From Verrucomicrobiota bacterium (GTDB taxonomy: Bacteria > Verrucomicrobiota > Verrucomicrobiia > Opitutales > Opitutaceae), in contig JAEZUE010000084.1 of assembly GCA_023443455.1 (NCBI GenBank), forward strand, positions 1 to 61,177: DNA of 61,177 nucleotides, read 5' to 3'. The number at the start of each line of letters is the position of its first letter. Position 1 is the first letter of the stretch. Both the position numbers and the translations under genes were made by a program. The notes below the pieces were generated by a model, which was not told where the DNA came from, searched no databases, and saw only the letters and a program-made list of their open reading frames with translations. Shown here piece after piece: positions 19,535-28,987 of this stretch.

Positions 19535-20677
19535 CTACTTCTTCGGCGCGAGGATCTCGATCAGCTCCTTGTCGGGCTTGCCGGTGAGGGCGGGGAGGCC
19601 GAGCCACTGGTAGATGCCGAAGTCGCCCTTGTACTCCCAGTTCGCGTACGCGATGTCCTCGGCGTCGAAGAGTGCGACGAGGTCGCGGTAGTAGGCGAGG
19701 CGGGCGGCGCGGGGCACGGTGGGCAGGCAGCCGAATTCGCCGCAGTAGAGCTGGAGGCCGAGCTCCTTCGCGCGCCGGATGGCCGGTTCGCATTCCTGGC
19801 GGAGGCGGGCCGGGCCCCAGTCGGCCGCGGCGTTGCCGACCTGGTTCTTGAGGCTCTCGTCGTAGTTGGCCGTCAGATTCGCGAAGGTGGCGGCGTCGAC
19901 GATCGGGCCGGGGTAGTTCACCGGTCCGGTGTAGACCTTGGTGGGCACCCAGTCGGCCTTGTAGTGGGTGAACAGCAACGGCGCGTAGGTGTGGAAGCTG
20001 AGGATGATGTTCTTGTCGCCCGCGGGCACCTGGAGCAGGGGCAGGTTCTCGGGCATCTGCCAGCGGTTGCCGCCGAAGACGAGCACGCGCTCCGGCTCGG
20101 TCTCGCGCAGCATGGTGTAGCACTTGTTGACGAGCTTGTTCCAATCCTCGGGGTCGTCGGCGACGGGCTCGTTGAGGATCTCGTAGGCGAGGAGGTCGAC
20201 GGGGAAGTGGCGCAGGCGGGCGGAGAGGTCGCGCCAGAGCTGGAGCAGGTGCTCCTGTTCCTTCGGGCTGGTCCAGAGGGTGATCTTGAGGCCCTCGTTG
20301 GCGGCGTTGAAGTGGTGGGAGTTGAGGGTGTGCAGGTCGACGATCACGCGCAGGCCGGCCTCACGGCACCAATCGATGGCGGTGACGAGGCGCTGGAACT
20401 CCTTCTCGATCGGTTGGCCGTCGTTGGTCCACAGCTCCTTCTCGTCGACGGGCAGGCGGATGTGGTCGAAGCCCTGTTTGGCGATGAAACGGATGTCCTT
20501 TTCGGTGAACCACTTCTTGCGGGGCGCCCAGCCGAAGTCCTGGGAGAGCCAATGGCTGATGTTGGTGCCGCGTTGGATGGCGAAGCCGGCGGGGTTGCGC
20601 GGGGGCGAAGCGGGGGCGGCGGAGGCGACGACGGACATGACGAGGAGGAGGGAGGAACAGAGGAGGGAACGAAGCAT
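19535..20677 (-). CDS. Secreted GH5 endoglucanase-like enzyme
   Basis: A 380-aa family 5 glycoside hydrolase. A signal peptide (MLRSLLCSSLLLVMSVVASA) precedes the TIM barrel. Acid/base Glu170 lies in AYEILNEP and the nucleophile Glu314 in LYCGEFG. Conserved RGTNISHW, HIRLP and SFHTYAP segments support the family. Action on beta-1,4-glucan or mannan is likely, but subfamily cannot be assigned by eye. It is 164 bp upstream of the GH1 gene on the same strand; the two would release and then split oligosaccharides. Confidence 0.91.
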   Translation of the reverse strand: MLRSLLCSSLLLVMSVVASAAPASPPRNPAGFAIQRGTNISHWLSQDFGWAPRKKWFTEKDIRFIAKQGFDHIRLPVDEKELWTNDGQPIEKEFQRLVTAIDWCREAGLRVIVDLHTLNSHHFNAANEGLKITLWTSPKEQEHLLQLWRDLSARLRHFPVDLLAYEILNEPVADDPEDWNKLVNKCYTMLRETEPERVLVFGGNRWQMPENLPLLQVPAGDKNIILSFHTYAPLLFTHYKADWVPTKVYTGPVNYPGPIVDAATFANLTANYDESLKNQVGNAAADWGPARLRQECEPAIRRAKELGLQLYCGEFGCLPTVPRAARLAYYRDLVALFDAEDIAYANWEYKGDFGIYQWLGLPALTGKPDKELIEILAPKK

Positions 20678-21096
20678 GGTGGCGGAGTTCGGGGTGGCGG
20701 GGCGGGGGAGGCGCCCCGGTGGAGAGGAGGTCGCCGCATGCTACCGGCAAACGCGACGCCCGTCATGTCATAGGAGGCTATGAGGGGAACGTGGAACGGG
20801 GAACTTGGAAGGCGGAGAGCGGAGAGCCGGAAACCGGAGACCGGAGAGCGGAAACCGGGAACCGGAGAGTGGAGACGGGGGACGGCGGTGCTTGACCCAA
20901 ATAGTTCCCACCGTGGCGGCGGCCGCCTTGGCCGTCGATTGTCGGCTCAGCCGTGATGATGGTGTCGAGAGGCGAGCGTCGAGGGATGAGCGTCAAACCA
21001 TCGGTGGCGAGTTTCCATCACGAGTGCATCGCCCGATCTCCGCTGTGATCGGCCCCGCGATGCTCGTCACTCGACACTCGACCGAGTGCTGTCGGC
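20678..21096. repeat. Spacer with purine tract and copy 3 of the 130-bp repeat
   Basis: At 20788-20879 lies a long GGAGAGCCGGAAACCGGAGA tract. At 20950-21084 lies another copy of the 130-bp repeat (GCCGTGATGATGGTGTCGAG ... CTCGTCACTCGACACTCGACC), ending 12 bp before the TCA stop of the response-regulator gene. No gene is seen. Confidence 0.82.
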
Positions 21097-21810
21097 TCAG
21101 GCCGAGGGGCCTTGCGGGGCGCGCGGCTCGGTGGGGAACGGCGCGAAGAGCGACACGGCCTCGCCGCGCGAGCTCACGTGGAGCTTGCGGTAGATGCGGC
21201 GCACGTGGGTATTGATCGTTCCGAGACTGACGCCGAGCTCGTCGGCGATCTCCTTGTAGGCGTAACCGCGGGCGAGCAGTCGCAGGATTTCGGTTTCGCG
21301 GGGCGAGAGGTCTTCCTGGGGGAGCCGCGGGCTGGGGCGCTGGGCCTGGAACCACTGCACCACCTTGCGGGCGATGTAGCTGCTCATCGGCGCCCCGCCT
21401 TCGTGCACCTGCCGGATGGCGGCGAGCAGCTCCTCGCGGGTGACCTGTTTGGTGAGATAGCCGGAGGCCCCGGCGGAGAGGGCGTCGAACACGTGGTCGC
21501 TGTCCTCGAACACCGTGACCATCACGAACTGCGTGTCGGGCAGGCGGGGCTTGAGCTGGTGCACGCATTCGATGCCGCTGCGCCCCGCCATGTTGATGTC
21601 GGTGAGCACGACGTCGGGCCGGTCCTGCGGGAGTTGGGCGAGGGCGCTCTCCACGTTGGCGTACTCGGCGACCAGGCGGAACCCTTCGGCTTGGCGGATC
21701 CAGTCGGCGAAGATGGCGCGGACCTCGTGGCTGTCCTCGACGATGGCGACGGCGATGCTCACGGCGGGAAGGGATGGGGAGAGGGCGGGCGGGGCAACAT
21801 CGGAAATCAC
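21097..21810 (-). CDS. NarL/FixJ-type response regulator
   Basis: A 237-aa two-component regulator. The receiver domain (about residues 17-135) has the acidic ED pair in AIVEDSHEV, the phospho-acceptor Asp in VVLTDINMAG and the Lys in GYLTKQVTREEL. The LuxR-type helix-turn-helix (about 170-230) has LSPRETEILRLLARGYAYKEIA. Start 21810 is ATG; a GTG at 21762 would start right at the receiver domain. It lies 13 bp after the histidine kinase stop, so the pair is surely one operon. Confidence 0.93.
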   Translation of the reverse strand: MISDVAPPALSPSLPAVSIAVAIVEDSHEVRAIFADWIRQAEGFRLVAEYANVESALAQLPQDRPDVVLTDINMAGRSGIECVHQLKPRLPDTQFVMVTVFEDSDHVFDALSAGASGYLTKQVTREELLAAIRQVHEGGAPMSSYIARKVVQWFQAQRPSPRLPQEDLSPRETEILRLLARGYAYKEIADELGVSLGTINTHVRRIYRKLHVSSRGEAVSLFAPFPTEPRAPQGPSA

Positions 21811-21823
21811 GCGGCGGGTTTCG

Positions 21824-24805
21824 CTAACGCCGCCCGAGCGCGGTGGCCGGCACGCGGAACACCACCTCGGTGCCGCCGTCGGCGCCGGCCCGGATCTCGC
21901 AGGTGCCGCCGATGAGGGCGAGCCGGCGCCGCATGCCGGGGATGCCGTTGCCGGAGGCGATGCGCCCCGGTTCGGCGGTGCCGGTTGCGCCGGCGGGGCC
22001 GTGGCCGTCGTCGGCCACGACGAGGCGGCCGCCGTCGGGGTCGAGGGTGAACGAGACGGTCACCCGCCGGCCGCCGGAATGGCGCACGGCGTTGTTGAGC
22101 GCCTCCTTGTAGGCGAGGCAGAGCTGGTGGCGCACCTCCGAACCGGGGCGCCACGGCGGGATCGCGACGGGCAGGTCGAGGCGGCATTGCATCTGCGCCG
22201 CGCGGACGACATCCAGCGCGAGGCGCTCGAGGTAGTTGACCAGTGACTCCAAGGTGTCGTGACGCGGGTTGACCGCCCACACGATCTCGTCGACCGCGCG
22301 GGTGAGCCCGCGGGCGGTCTCGTGGATCTGGGCGAGCAGTTGCACCGCGCGGTCGGGGTCGCGGAGCTCGGCCGGTGCGGAGCCGGCCAGCAGGTTGATG
22401 CGGGTGAGGCCGGCGCCGACATCGTCGTGCATGTCGTTGGCGATGCGGGTGCGCTCGGCCTCGATCGCGTGTTTGCGCTCGAGCACCTCGACGCGGTGGA
22501 GCAGGCGGCGCCGCGCCTGGAACCACAGCAGGCTGCCGGCCAGCGCCGCGGCCAGGGTGCCGACGGCCAGGCGGAACCAGAGCGTCTGCCAGAGGTGTGG
22601 TGGGACCGTGAGGACAAGGGAGCGGCCCTGCTCGTTCCAGACTCTGTCGTTGTTGGCCGCGGTCACGCGGAAGACGTAGCGGCCGGGCGGCAGGTAGCTG
22701 TACAGCGCGCGACGTTGGCCGCCCATGTCGACCCAGTCCGGATCGAAGCCCTCGAGGCGGCAGCGGAAGCGGACCTTGTCGGGCTGGGCGAAGCTCAGTC
22801 CCGTGTAGCGGATCTCGACCCGGCGGGCGCCGGCACCGAGATCGAGCTCGGCAGGGAACGGCGCCTCGCGTTCCCAACGGTCGCCGTTGTGCAGCGCCTC
22901 GATCGCCACCGGCGGGGGCTGTGTATTGGGAGTCACCGCACCGGGATCGATCAGGGCGAGGCCCGTGTCGGTCGTGAAGACCAGGCGGCCGTCGGCGGTG
23001 CGGATCCCGGGGGCGGGTTGCGAACTCGAACAGGCGATCTCCGGCAGGCCGTCGCCGGGCCCGTAGGCGAAACAGCGCACCTGACGGAGTGTGCCGTCGG
23101 CACAGGCGTCGAGCTCGGCCTTGCTCACCCGAAAAAGGCCTTCGCGGGAACTCATCCACAGGTGGCCCCGGCCGTCGTCCTCGATCTGGGAGATGGAGTC
23201 GCTGACCAGGCCGTGCTCGGTGCGGATGGCGGCGAAGCGGCCGTCCTTGAAGCGGTTGAGCCCGCCGCCGCGAGTGCCGATCCAGAGGGCGCCCTGCTCG
23301 TCGAGCAGCAGGCCGTGGGTGAAGTCGCTGCCCAGGCCGTCGCGGCGGGTGAACTGCCGGACCTGGCCGCGTTGCACGCGGCCGAGGCCGTAGCCGCCGG
23401 TGCTCACCCACAGGGTACCGTCGGGCGCCTCCACGAGGCCCCGGATCTCCCGCAACCGACGATCCTCCGCGGGTTCGACCCATTGCAGGCCCCCGTCGAC
23501 ATGGCGGGCGAGGCCGGCCCGGCTGGCGACCCACAGACCGCCGTCGCGGGCCGGCGCCAACGCCAAGGTCGGCGCGGAGAAATCGGCGGTGCCCGCCGCC
23601 GGGGCGAAGTGACCGCCGGCCATGGCATCGAGTCCGAGCCAGGTGCCCGCCCACACCCCGCCGGCCGCATCTTCGTGCACCGCCCACACGTAGTTGTTGC
23701 GCAGTCCGGCCCGGGCATCGAGCACCGTCCAGGCGCCGTCGCCGGAAAAACGGTACAGGCCGGCGCCCTCGGTACCGACGAGGAAACCGCCGTCGCGCGT
23801 GGGGCAGAGCGAGAGCACCGGGCGGCCCTGCCAGGCGTCGGGGGGCGCGAGCATGGCGACCTTGCGCGCTCGCAGGCGCAGCACCCCGGAGCCGCCCGTG
23901 CCCAGCCACACGCCGCCCTCGTGGTCCGCGCAGGCGGCGAGGATCCAGTCGGAGGGCAGCCCGGTGCCGCGGGCGAAACGGCGGGAGCGCCGCGGATTGC
24001 CGGGCAGCAGTTCGAGCACGCCCTTGTCGTAGGTGCCGAGATAGATGCGGCCGTCGGCGGTTTCGAGGGCGGTCGACACCGGCAACTCGCCGATCTCGAG
24101 CGCTTCGTTGCCTCCGGTCCAGCCCTCGCCGGTGTGGTCCCACAGACGCCCGCCGGCGACGATGCGGATGTCGCCGTCGGGCCGGGGGAGGACCGCCTGC
24201 ACGGCGTCGGTGCAGCCGGGCGGCGGGGCGACCACGCGGAGCGTCGTGCCGACCAGTTCGGAGAGGCGCCCCCCGTTGACGACCCAGAGGCGGCCTTCCC
24301 GTGAGCGCACCAGGGCCCACATGTTGTCGCGTCCGCCCCATTCGGGCTGGAGCACCAGGCCGTCGCGCAGGCGCGCCAGTTCGCCTCGCCGGTCGAGCAG
24401 CCAGACATCGCCGGCCGGATCGGTGGTGATGGCGTGGTAGCGGTCGGCCTTCCAGCCGGGGCGGGCGGGATGGGTGGTGAAGGTGCCGTCCCGATACGAA
24501 CTGACCGCGCCGCGTTCGTGTCCGAGCCAAAGGGTGCCGTCGGTCGCCTCGTGGAGGGCGGTCACGGTGATGTCGGGCGAGGTCATGCCGCGATGCTCGT
24601 CGAAGAGCGTGTAGGCGACGCCGTCGTGGCGGAAGAGGCCCTCGTAGGAGCCGATCCACAGGTAGCCGTCGCGGGTCTGCAGGAGGGCGGTGGCGCTCTT
24701 GGCGGGCGGGCCGGCGACGGGGCTCCAGGCGGATTCGGGGCGCCCGGCGGCGAGGCCGAGGAGCAGGCTGCAGCCGAGCGCCGCAGCGCGCAGCACGCGT
24801 CCCAT
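21824..24805 (-). CDS. Beta-propeller sensor histidine kinase (HisKA_3)
   Basis: A 993-aa membrane kinase. After a signal-type N-terminus (MGRVLRAAALGCSLLLGLAA) come many two-component propeller repeats (DGYLWIGSYEGLFR, GTLWLGHERGA, GRIYLGTYDKGV and others, about residues 40-590), a Y_Y_Y domain (about 630-730), one membrane segment (about 738-762), the HisKA_3 dimerisation domain with phospho-acceptor His near 793 in NDMHDDVGAGL, and a HATPase domain. The architecture matches periplasmic polysaccharide sensors of Bacteroidota and Verrucomicrobiota. An ATG at 24874 is an alternative start. The response regulator follows at once. Confidence 0.92.
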   Translation of the reverse strand: MGRVLRAAALGCSLLLGLAAGRPESAWSPVAGPPAKSATALLQTRDGYLWIGSYEGLFRHDGVAYTLFDEHRGMTSPDITVTALHEATDGTLWLGHERGAVSSYRDGTFTTHPARPGWKADRYHAITTDPAGDVWLLDRRGELARLRDGLVLQPEWGGRDNMWALVRSREGRLWVVNGGRLSELVGTTLRVVAPPPGCTDAVQAVLPRPDGDIRIVAGGRLWDHTGEGWTGGNEALEIGELPVSTALETADGRIYLGTYDKGVLELLPGNPRRSRRFARGTGLPSDWILAACADHEGGVWLGTGGSGVLRLRARKVAMLAPPDAWQGRPVLSLCPTRDGGFLVGTEGAGLYRFSGDGAWTVLDARAGLRNNYVWAVHEDAAGGVWAGTWLGLDAMAGGHFAPAAGTADFSAPTLALAPARDGGLWVASRAGLARHVDGGLQWVEPAEDRRLREIRGLVEAPDGTLWVSTGGYGLGRVQRGQVRQFTRRDGLGSDFTHGLLLDEQGALWIGTRGGGLNRFKDGRFAAIRTEHGLVSDSISQIEDDGRGHLWMSSREGLFRVSKAELDACADGTLRQVRCFAYGPGDGLPEIACSSSQPAPGIRTADGRLVFTTDTGLALIDPGAVTPNTQPPPVAIEALHNGDRWEREAPFPAELDLGAGARRVEIRYTGLSFAQPDKVRFRCRLEGFDPDWVDMGGQRRALYSYLPPGRYVFRVTAANNDRVWNEQGRSLVLTVPPHLWQTLWFRLAVGTLAAALAGSLLWFQARRRLLHRVEVLERKHAIEAERTRIANDMHDDVGAGLTRINLLAGSAPAELRDPDRAVQLLAQIHETARGLTRAVDEIVWAVNPRHDTLESLVNYLERLALDVVRAAQMQCRLDLPVAIPPWRPGSEVRHQLCLAYKEALNNAVRHSGGRRVTVSFTLDPDGGRLVVADDGHGPAGATGTAEPGRIASGNGIPGMRRRLALIGGTCEIRAGADGGTEVVFRVPATALGRR

Positions 24806-25668
24806 GTGTCCGATGATCCGGTACGCCGGTAGGGCGGACGGGGCGGAGCGCAGAACTGGTGCGGGCGGAGGCATCGGGGGCGCGGGGGGCGGGCGGTGAG
24901 GGGGGCGGGAGGTGAAAGGAAAAACCGGCGAGCGGAGGGCGGAAAGGCAAACCGGAACTTGGATGGGAACGGGGAACGGGGAAGGCGGAGACCGGAGAGC
25001 GGGAGATCGGAAACGGGGATCGGAAAAGGTGAACGGCGGTGCCGAGTCATCATTCGAAATCCGGCAGTTGGACACAGAGGGCACCGAGGCCAGTCACGAG
25101 AACCTAGCGCGGTGGAGCCTCAACCAACCCCGATTGTGGCCACGAAAAGGCACAAAAATGCACAAAAAGCGGGCCTGACGTGAGCAAGGCCTAACCGGGG
25201 TTGTTTTCGTGGCTTCTCGTGCCTTTTTGTGGCGAATCCACCTGACTCTGCGATCGGGGGAAACCGTGCAGAAAAGGGAGCGTCTATTGGGAAAGCTGCA
25301 CACAGAGTTCGGCGAGAAAACGTTTCACCGCGCGGTTCACCTCTGGGGTGAGTTCCAAATCGCGGCGTTGTTTCACCAAACACTTCTCTGTGCTCTCCTT
25401 TCCGCTCTCCTCCGCCTCTGTGACCGATCCGAATTGCCGTTTCTGGGCGGAAGCCTCCCGGTGGGGCCGCGGCCGCGAAGGCCGTCGGCCGGGCGTGGAG
25501 GGTCGAAATTCTGGCGGAGTTGCGCTACGCACTCCGCTGTGTCCCGCGTTCGAAATGTGAGGAGAGTGGAAACCGGAACGCCGCGCCGCCGGGGAGCTTT
25601 CGGCTCGGCCCGGAGACGCGGCGGTTGGTGGACAGCACAGGGGATGTACTGAATGAGGAGATAGGATA
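24806..25668. repeat. 860-bp spacer with purine tract and inverted repeat
   Basis: GGAAACGGGGATCGG-type purine tract at 24950-25035, then a CCACGAAAAGGCACAAAAATG ... TTTTCGTGGCTTCTCGTGCC inverted repeat at about 25137-25235. The remaining 430 bp to the GH51 stop show no gene I can support. The first part may carry the promoter for the kinase operon. Confidence 0.65.
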
Positions 25669-27693
25669 CTAGCGGACCGGGATCACGAAGATCGTGCAGC
25701 TCAACGGGGCGACCGTGAGCGGTCCGGTGGCGTCGACTCCCTCGCGGCGGGCGAGGTCGACGACGCGGGGCTGGCCGGGATCGTTGTAGGCCTTCTCGTC
25801 GGTGCCGGAAACGCTCCACGCGGTCGCTGGGCCCGCGGGTTTCGCGTTTCCGATCGCGAGCGGGATCGAGCGCGCGTCGAGCGTCGGATTGACCACGCCG
25901 AGGGTCAGGGATCGGCCGTCGGCGGTGAGGGCGGCGGCCACGTCGAGCGGGCCGAAGTCGCCCGCGAGTGCGAGCGGTACGCTGCCGAAGTGGGCGCGGT
26001 ACATCTGGAGCACGAGGCCGGTGGTCTCCATCTCGGCGGCGGTGCGGCTGGTTTTGATCGCGCCGATCACGTTCACGGTCTGCGCGTAGTGCGCCATCTG
26101 CACGATGTCGCTCTGGCGGAAGAACTCGTGCAGGCCGACGGCCACACCGAGGGCGTCGGCGAGGTCGTAGCGGCAGCCGAGCTCGCCGAAGGTGTATTCG
26201 CGATGCCAGTAGTTCCACTCGTCCATCGCGATCGGGACGATGCGGCCCTTCAGCTCCGGGCGGCCGACCTGGAAGGCGCGGTGCTGCTCGGCGACCTGGC
26301 GGATCGCGGTGCGCAGCAGGCCGACGTGGGTTTCGAGGGGGGCGCGGCCGGTGTCGGGCTCCCACGGCAGGCGGCCGGCGTAGACGTGCTCGGAAATGAG
26401 ATCCATCTTCTCGGCACAGGCGAGCAGCATGCCCTCGGACCAGCCGAGGCCGCGCTTCACCTGTTCGGGGTCGTTGTCCTTGTTGATCTTCCCGATGGAG
26501 CCGACGCCGACGAGCACGAGCGCCGGATCGACCGTGTGCATGGCCTTGGCGACGAGGTTGTGCTTCAGGGCGTACTGGTGGAGCGGCATGAAGCCGAGCT
26601 GCCAGGGGCCGAACATCTCGTTGCCCACACACCAATGCTTCACGTCGTAGGCGTCGGTGTGGCCGTTCTGCGCGCGCCAACCGCCGGCGAGCGTGTCGGC
26701 CGGGCTGTTGCAGTACTCGACCCACTGGGCGGCGGAGTAGGCGTCGCCGAAGCCGGTGTTGGCGGCGATCATGGGTGTGGTGGCGATCTCGCGACAGAAG
26801 GCGAGGAACTCGTCGGTGCCGAAGTCGTTGGCCTCGATGCCGGTCCACGCCGGGTTGCCACGCGGCGGGCGGCGGTCGCGGTCGCCGATGCCGTCGCGCC
26901 AGTCGTAGCCGCTGACGAAGTTGCCGCCGGGCCAACGGTAGATCGGGCTGTCGAGCTGCTTGAGCAGGGCGAGGGTGTCGCGGCGCAGACCGCGGACATT
27001 GTCGCCCGGCATGAGCGAGGCGGTGCCGAGGAGGGCGTCGGCGTCGCGCACGTGCAGTTCGAGGCGGGCGGCGTCGGTGCGACCGAGGGAGCGGAGGGTG
27101 AAGGGTTGGCGGCTGTAGTCGCCGGGAGCGAAGGTGAGGCGTTGGGTCGCGCGTTCGGCGGGGGCGTCGCCCCAGGCGAGCACGACCTCGATGGTGGCGG
27201 GCCGGCTGCCGGTGGGCTTGGCCCAGACGTAGCCGACGTAGTCGAGATCAGCCACGACGCCGAGCCGGTGGTGGCGGATGCCATGGCCGGCGCGGATCAG
27301 GGGTGTGTGTTCGCCGACGAACGAATCCTGCGCGACCATCTCGACGCCGGCGGGGCCGCCGACGATTTCCCACGGCGAGGCGACGAGGGCGGGGAAGTCC
27401 GACTGCTGGAGATTGCCGATGTTGAAGTCGGAGGTGCCCGCGGTGGGGACGAGGCCGCGGTACGGCGCGTACTCGGCGGTGACCGGATAGTAGAACTTCC
27501 GGTCCTCGAGCATCTCGGCCCAGATGCCGCCGTAGATGCAGCGGCCGAGGTGTTCGATGAACTGGCCGTAGATGAACGGATTGATCGGGGCGGCGGTGGC
27601 GGTGGTGTCGAGGTGCACGGCTGGAGCGGTGACAGATTCGGCCGAGGCCGGGATGGCGAAGCCGAGTGCGAGGGCCAGGGAGAGGCGTTTCAT
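25669..27693 (-). CDS. Secreted GH51 alpha-L-arabinofuranosidase
   Basis: A 674-aa enzyme removing arabinofuranosyl side chains from arabinoxylan or arabinan. The signal peptide is MKRLSLALALGFAIPASA. The N-terminal region begins with the family motif NPFIYGQFIEHLGRCIYGGI. The acid/base Glu is in WCVGNEMFGPW (about residue 356) and the nucleophile Glu in IAMDEWNYW (about 490). A C-terminal beta domain ends LSCTIFVIPVR. The ATG at 27693 was chosen because it begins the signal peptide. Divergent from an AraC regulator 71 bp away, which probably controls it. Confidence 0.93.
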   Translation of the reverse strand: MKRLSLALALGFAIPASAESVTAPAVHLDTTATAAPINPFIYGQFIEHLGRCIYGGIWAEMLEDRKFYYPVTAEYAPYRGLVPTAGTSDFNIGNLQQSDFPALVASPWEIVGGPAGVEMVAQDSFVGEHTPLIRAGHGIRHHRLGVVADLDYVGYVWAKPTGSRPATIEVVLAWGDAPAERATQRLTFAPGDYSRQPFTLRSLGRTDAARLELHVRDADALLGTASLMPGDNVRGLRRDTLALLKQLDSPIYRWPGGNFVSGYDWRDGIGDRDRRPPRGNPAWTGIEANDFGTDEFLAFCREIATTPMIAANTGFGDAYSAAQWVEYCNSPADTLAGGWRAQNGHTDAYDVKHWCVGNEMFGPWQLGFMPLHQYALKHNLVAKAMHTVDPALVLVGVGSIGKINKDNDPEQVKRGLGWSEGMLLACAEKMDLISEHVYAGRLPWEPDTGRAPLETHVGLLRTAIRQVAEQHRAFQVGRPELKGRIVPIAMDEWNYWHREYTFGELGCRYDLADALGVAVGLHEFFRQSDIVQMAHYAQTVNVIGAIKTSRTAAEMETTGLVLQMYRAHFGSVPLALAGDFGPLDVAAALTADGRSLTLGVVNPTLDARSIPLAIGNAKPAGPATAWSVSGTDEKAYNDPGQPRVVDLARREGVDATGPLTVAPLSCTIFVIPVR

Positions 27694-27764
27694 GAGGTCG
27701 AGGGGAACGAAGGTTTGCCCGGAACGGACGGCCCCGAGTAAACCAGCGCTTCGCCATTCTGCCA

Positions 27765-28610
27765 ATGCTGCCAGCCCCCGAGCATTTACGTGAAACCCAC
27801 CTCATCGGCCCGCGTTGCCGGGAATGGGTGCTCGGCGCGGACCACGTGCCGCAGCTCCGCACGGCCCAGCTGGCCTGGCTGGGCCATGGCGAGCTGCGGC
27901 CCCCGTATCGCATGGTGCGCAAACCGTCGACGCGCAGCCATGTGGTCGCCTGCTTCGGCGGTCGCGGCCGCGCGTTGATCGACGGCCGGGAAACCGACTG
28001 GGGGCCGGGCCAGGTGTTGCTCGCACCGGCAAACGTCTTCCATGCCTTCGAGGTCGCCGGCCGCGGGCCGTGGAAGATCGCGTGGGTGTTCTTCGAGGAT
28101 CTGGGGTTGCCGCCCGTCGTGTCGGGAAACCGGGCACGGCTGGTCGAGGCCGACGCGGGCGACTTCGTGGCGGCGTTGCAGATGCTGACCCGCGAGGCCA
28201 GTGGCGAGGCGCAACCGGCGCTGTTGCAGGCGCTCGTTGCAGCGGTGGAGACCTATGCGCGGCGGCTGGCCGGCCCGGCCACGCTCGATGCGCGCCTGTG
28301 GCGCTTGTGGGAGCAGGTGCAGGGCGACCTCGGTGGCGCGTGGGACAATCGCACGCTCGCGCGCGCCGCGGCGACCAGCGAGGAGCACCTGCGGCGGCTC
28401 TGCCAGCGGCACTACCGGCGCAGCCCGATGGCACACCTCACGCACCTGCGCATGCAGCGCGCGTGCACGCTGCTGCGCTCCGGTCCGGCGAAGATCGAGG
28501 ACATCGCGCAGCAGGTCGGCTTCTCCGGGATCTACGCTTTCTCCGCCGCCTTCAAGCGATGGAGCGGCCTGCCGCCGTCGGTGTTTCGCTCAGGAGAACC
28601 GGTCGGATGA
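27765..28610 (+). CDS. AraC-family regulator beside GH51 enzyme
   Basis: A 281-aa regulator with an N-terminal sensor domain (about residues 20-110, with GGRGRALIDGRETDWGPGQV) and a C-terminal AraC domain (about 180-275) holding ATSEEHLRRLCQRHYRRSPM and AQQVGFSGIYAFSAAFKRW. Close in the DNA-binding half to the regulator at 16874-17806. Divergent from the GH51 gene with a 71-bp spacer, so it is likely to answer arabinose or arabino-oligosaccharides; the ligand is inferred from context only. Confidence 0.9.
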   Translation: MLPAPEHLRETHLIGPRCREWVLGADHVPQLRTAQLAWLGHGELRPPYRMVRKPSTRSHVVACFGGRGRALIDGRETDWGPGQVLLAPANVFHAFEVAGRGPWKIAWVFFEDLGLPPVVSGNRARLVEADAGDFVAALQMLTREASGEAQPALLQALVAAVETYARRLAGPATLDARLWRLWEQVQGDLGGAWDNRTLARAAATSEEHLRRLCQRHYRRSPMAHLTHLRMQRACTLLRSGPAKIEDIAQQVGFSGIYAFSAAFKRWSGLPPSVFRSGEPVG

Positions 28611-28704
28611 GCCGACGGGGTGCCCGCGGCGGGCGTCGAGCAACGAGGGACCGCACGTAGCGTCGGCTCGCCCCGTGTTCTCGTTGAACCGGTCCGTCAG
28701 AGGC

Positions 28705-28746
28705 GAACACCGATTTCTGTCCCGATCGGGACAGAAATCTGTGTTC
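28705..28746. repeat. 42-bp near-perfect palindrome
   Basis: The left half GAACACCGATTTCTGTCCCGA is mirrored by TCGGGACAGAAATCTGTGTTC with a single mismatch and no loop. It lies about 95 bp after the AraC stop and 50 bp before the rlmN fragment. It could form a cruciform or a long RNA hairpin. No other copy was noticed in the window. Confidence 0.85.
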
Positions 28747-28795
28747 TTACGGGGGGACGGCATTCGCGGCGATTGTCGAGAAAGGTCGGAAGTAA

Positions 28796-28987
28796 TTGAA
28801 CCTGCTCGTCTACAACACGACCGGTCCGGGCCTGAGCGGCGTGGCCTACGAGCCGTCGCCGCGCGAAACGGTGGGAGTGTTCCTCGACGAGCTGCACGCC
28901 CGCGGCATCGTCGCCTATTTCCGGCGACCGCGCGGCGCCGCGATCGACGGCGCCTGCGGGCAGCTCAGGGCGAGGACGGGAGGGTAG
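28796..28987 (+). pseudogene. C-terminal fragment of an RlmN-like 23S rRNA methyltransferase
   Basis: An open stretch of 63 codons reading NLLVYNTTGPGLSGVAYEPS, then VFLDELHARGIVAYFRRPRG and AAIDGACGQLRART. This matches the end of radical-SAM RlmN proteins (NLIPYN..., VRxxRGxDIDAACGQL), including the conserved Cys in ACGQL. A TAA stands immediately before the TTG in frame, and the radical-SAM core is missing, so it cannot be a working enzyme. It sits at the edge of the accessory segment that contains the large helicase. Confidence 0.75.

Noticed and set aside
22259..24304. 681-codon plus-strand frame opposite the histidine kinase
   Set aside because: Antisense to propeller repeats and kinase domains, with no recognisable protein features.
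25284..25532. Small minus-strand frame of 82 codons before the GH51 stop
   Set aside because: Arg/Pro-rich start, no ribosome site and no family pattern; the region is better described as spacer.
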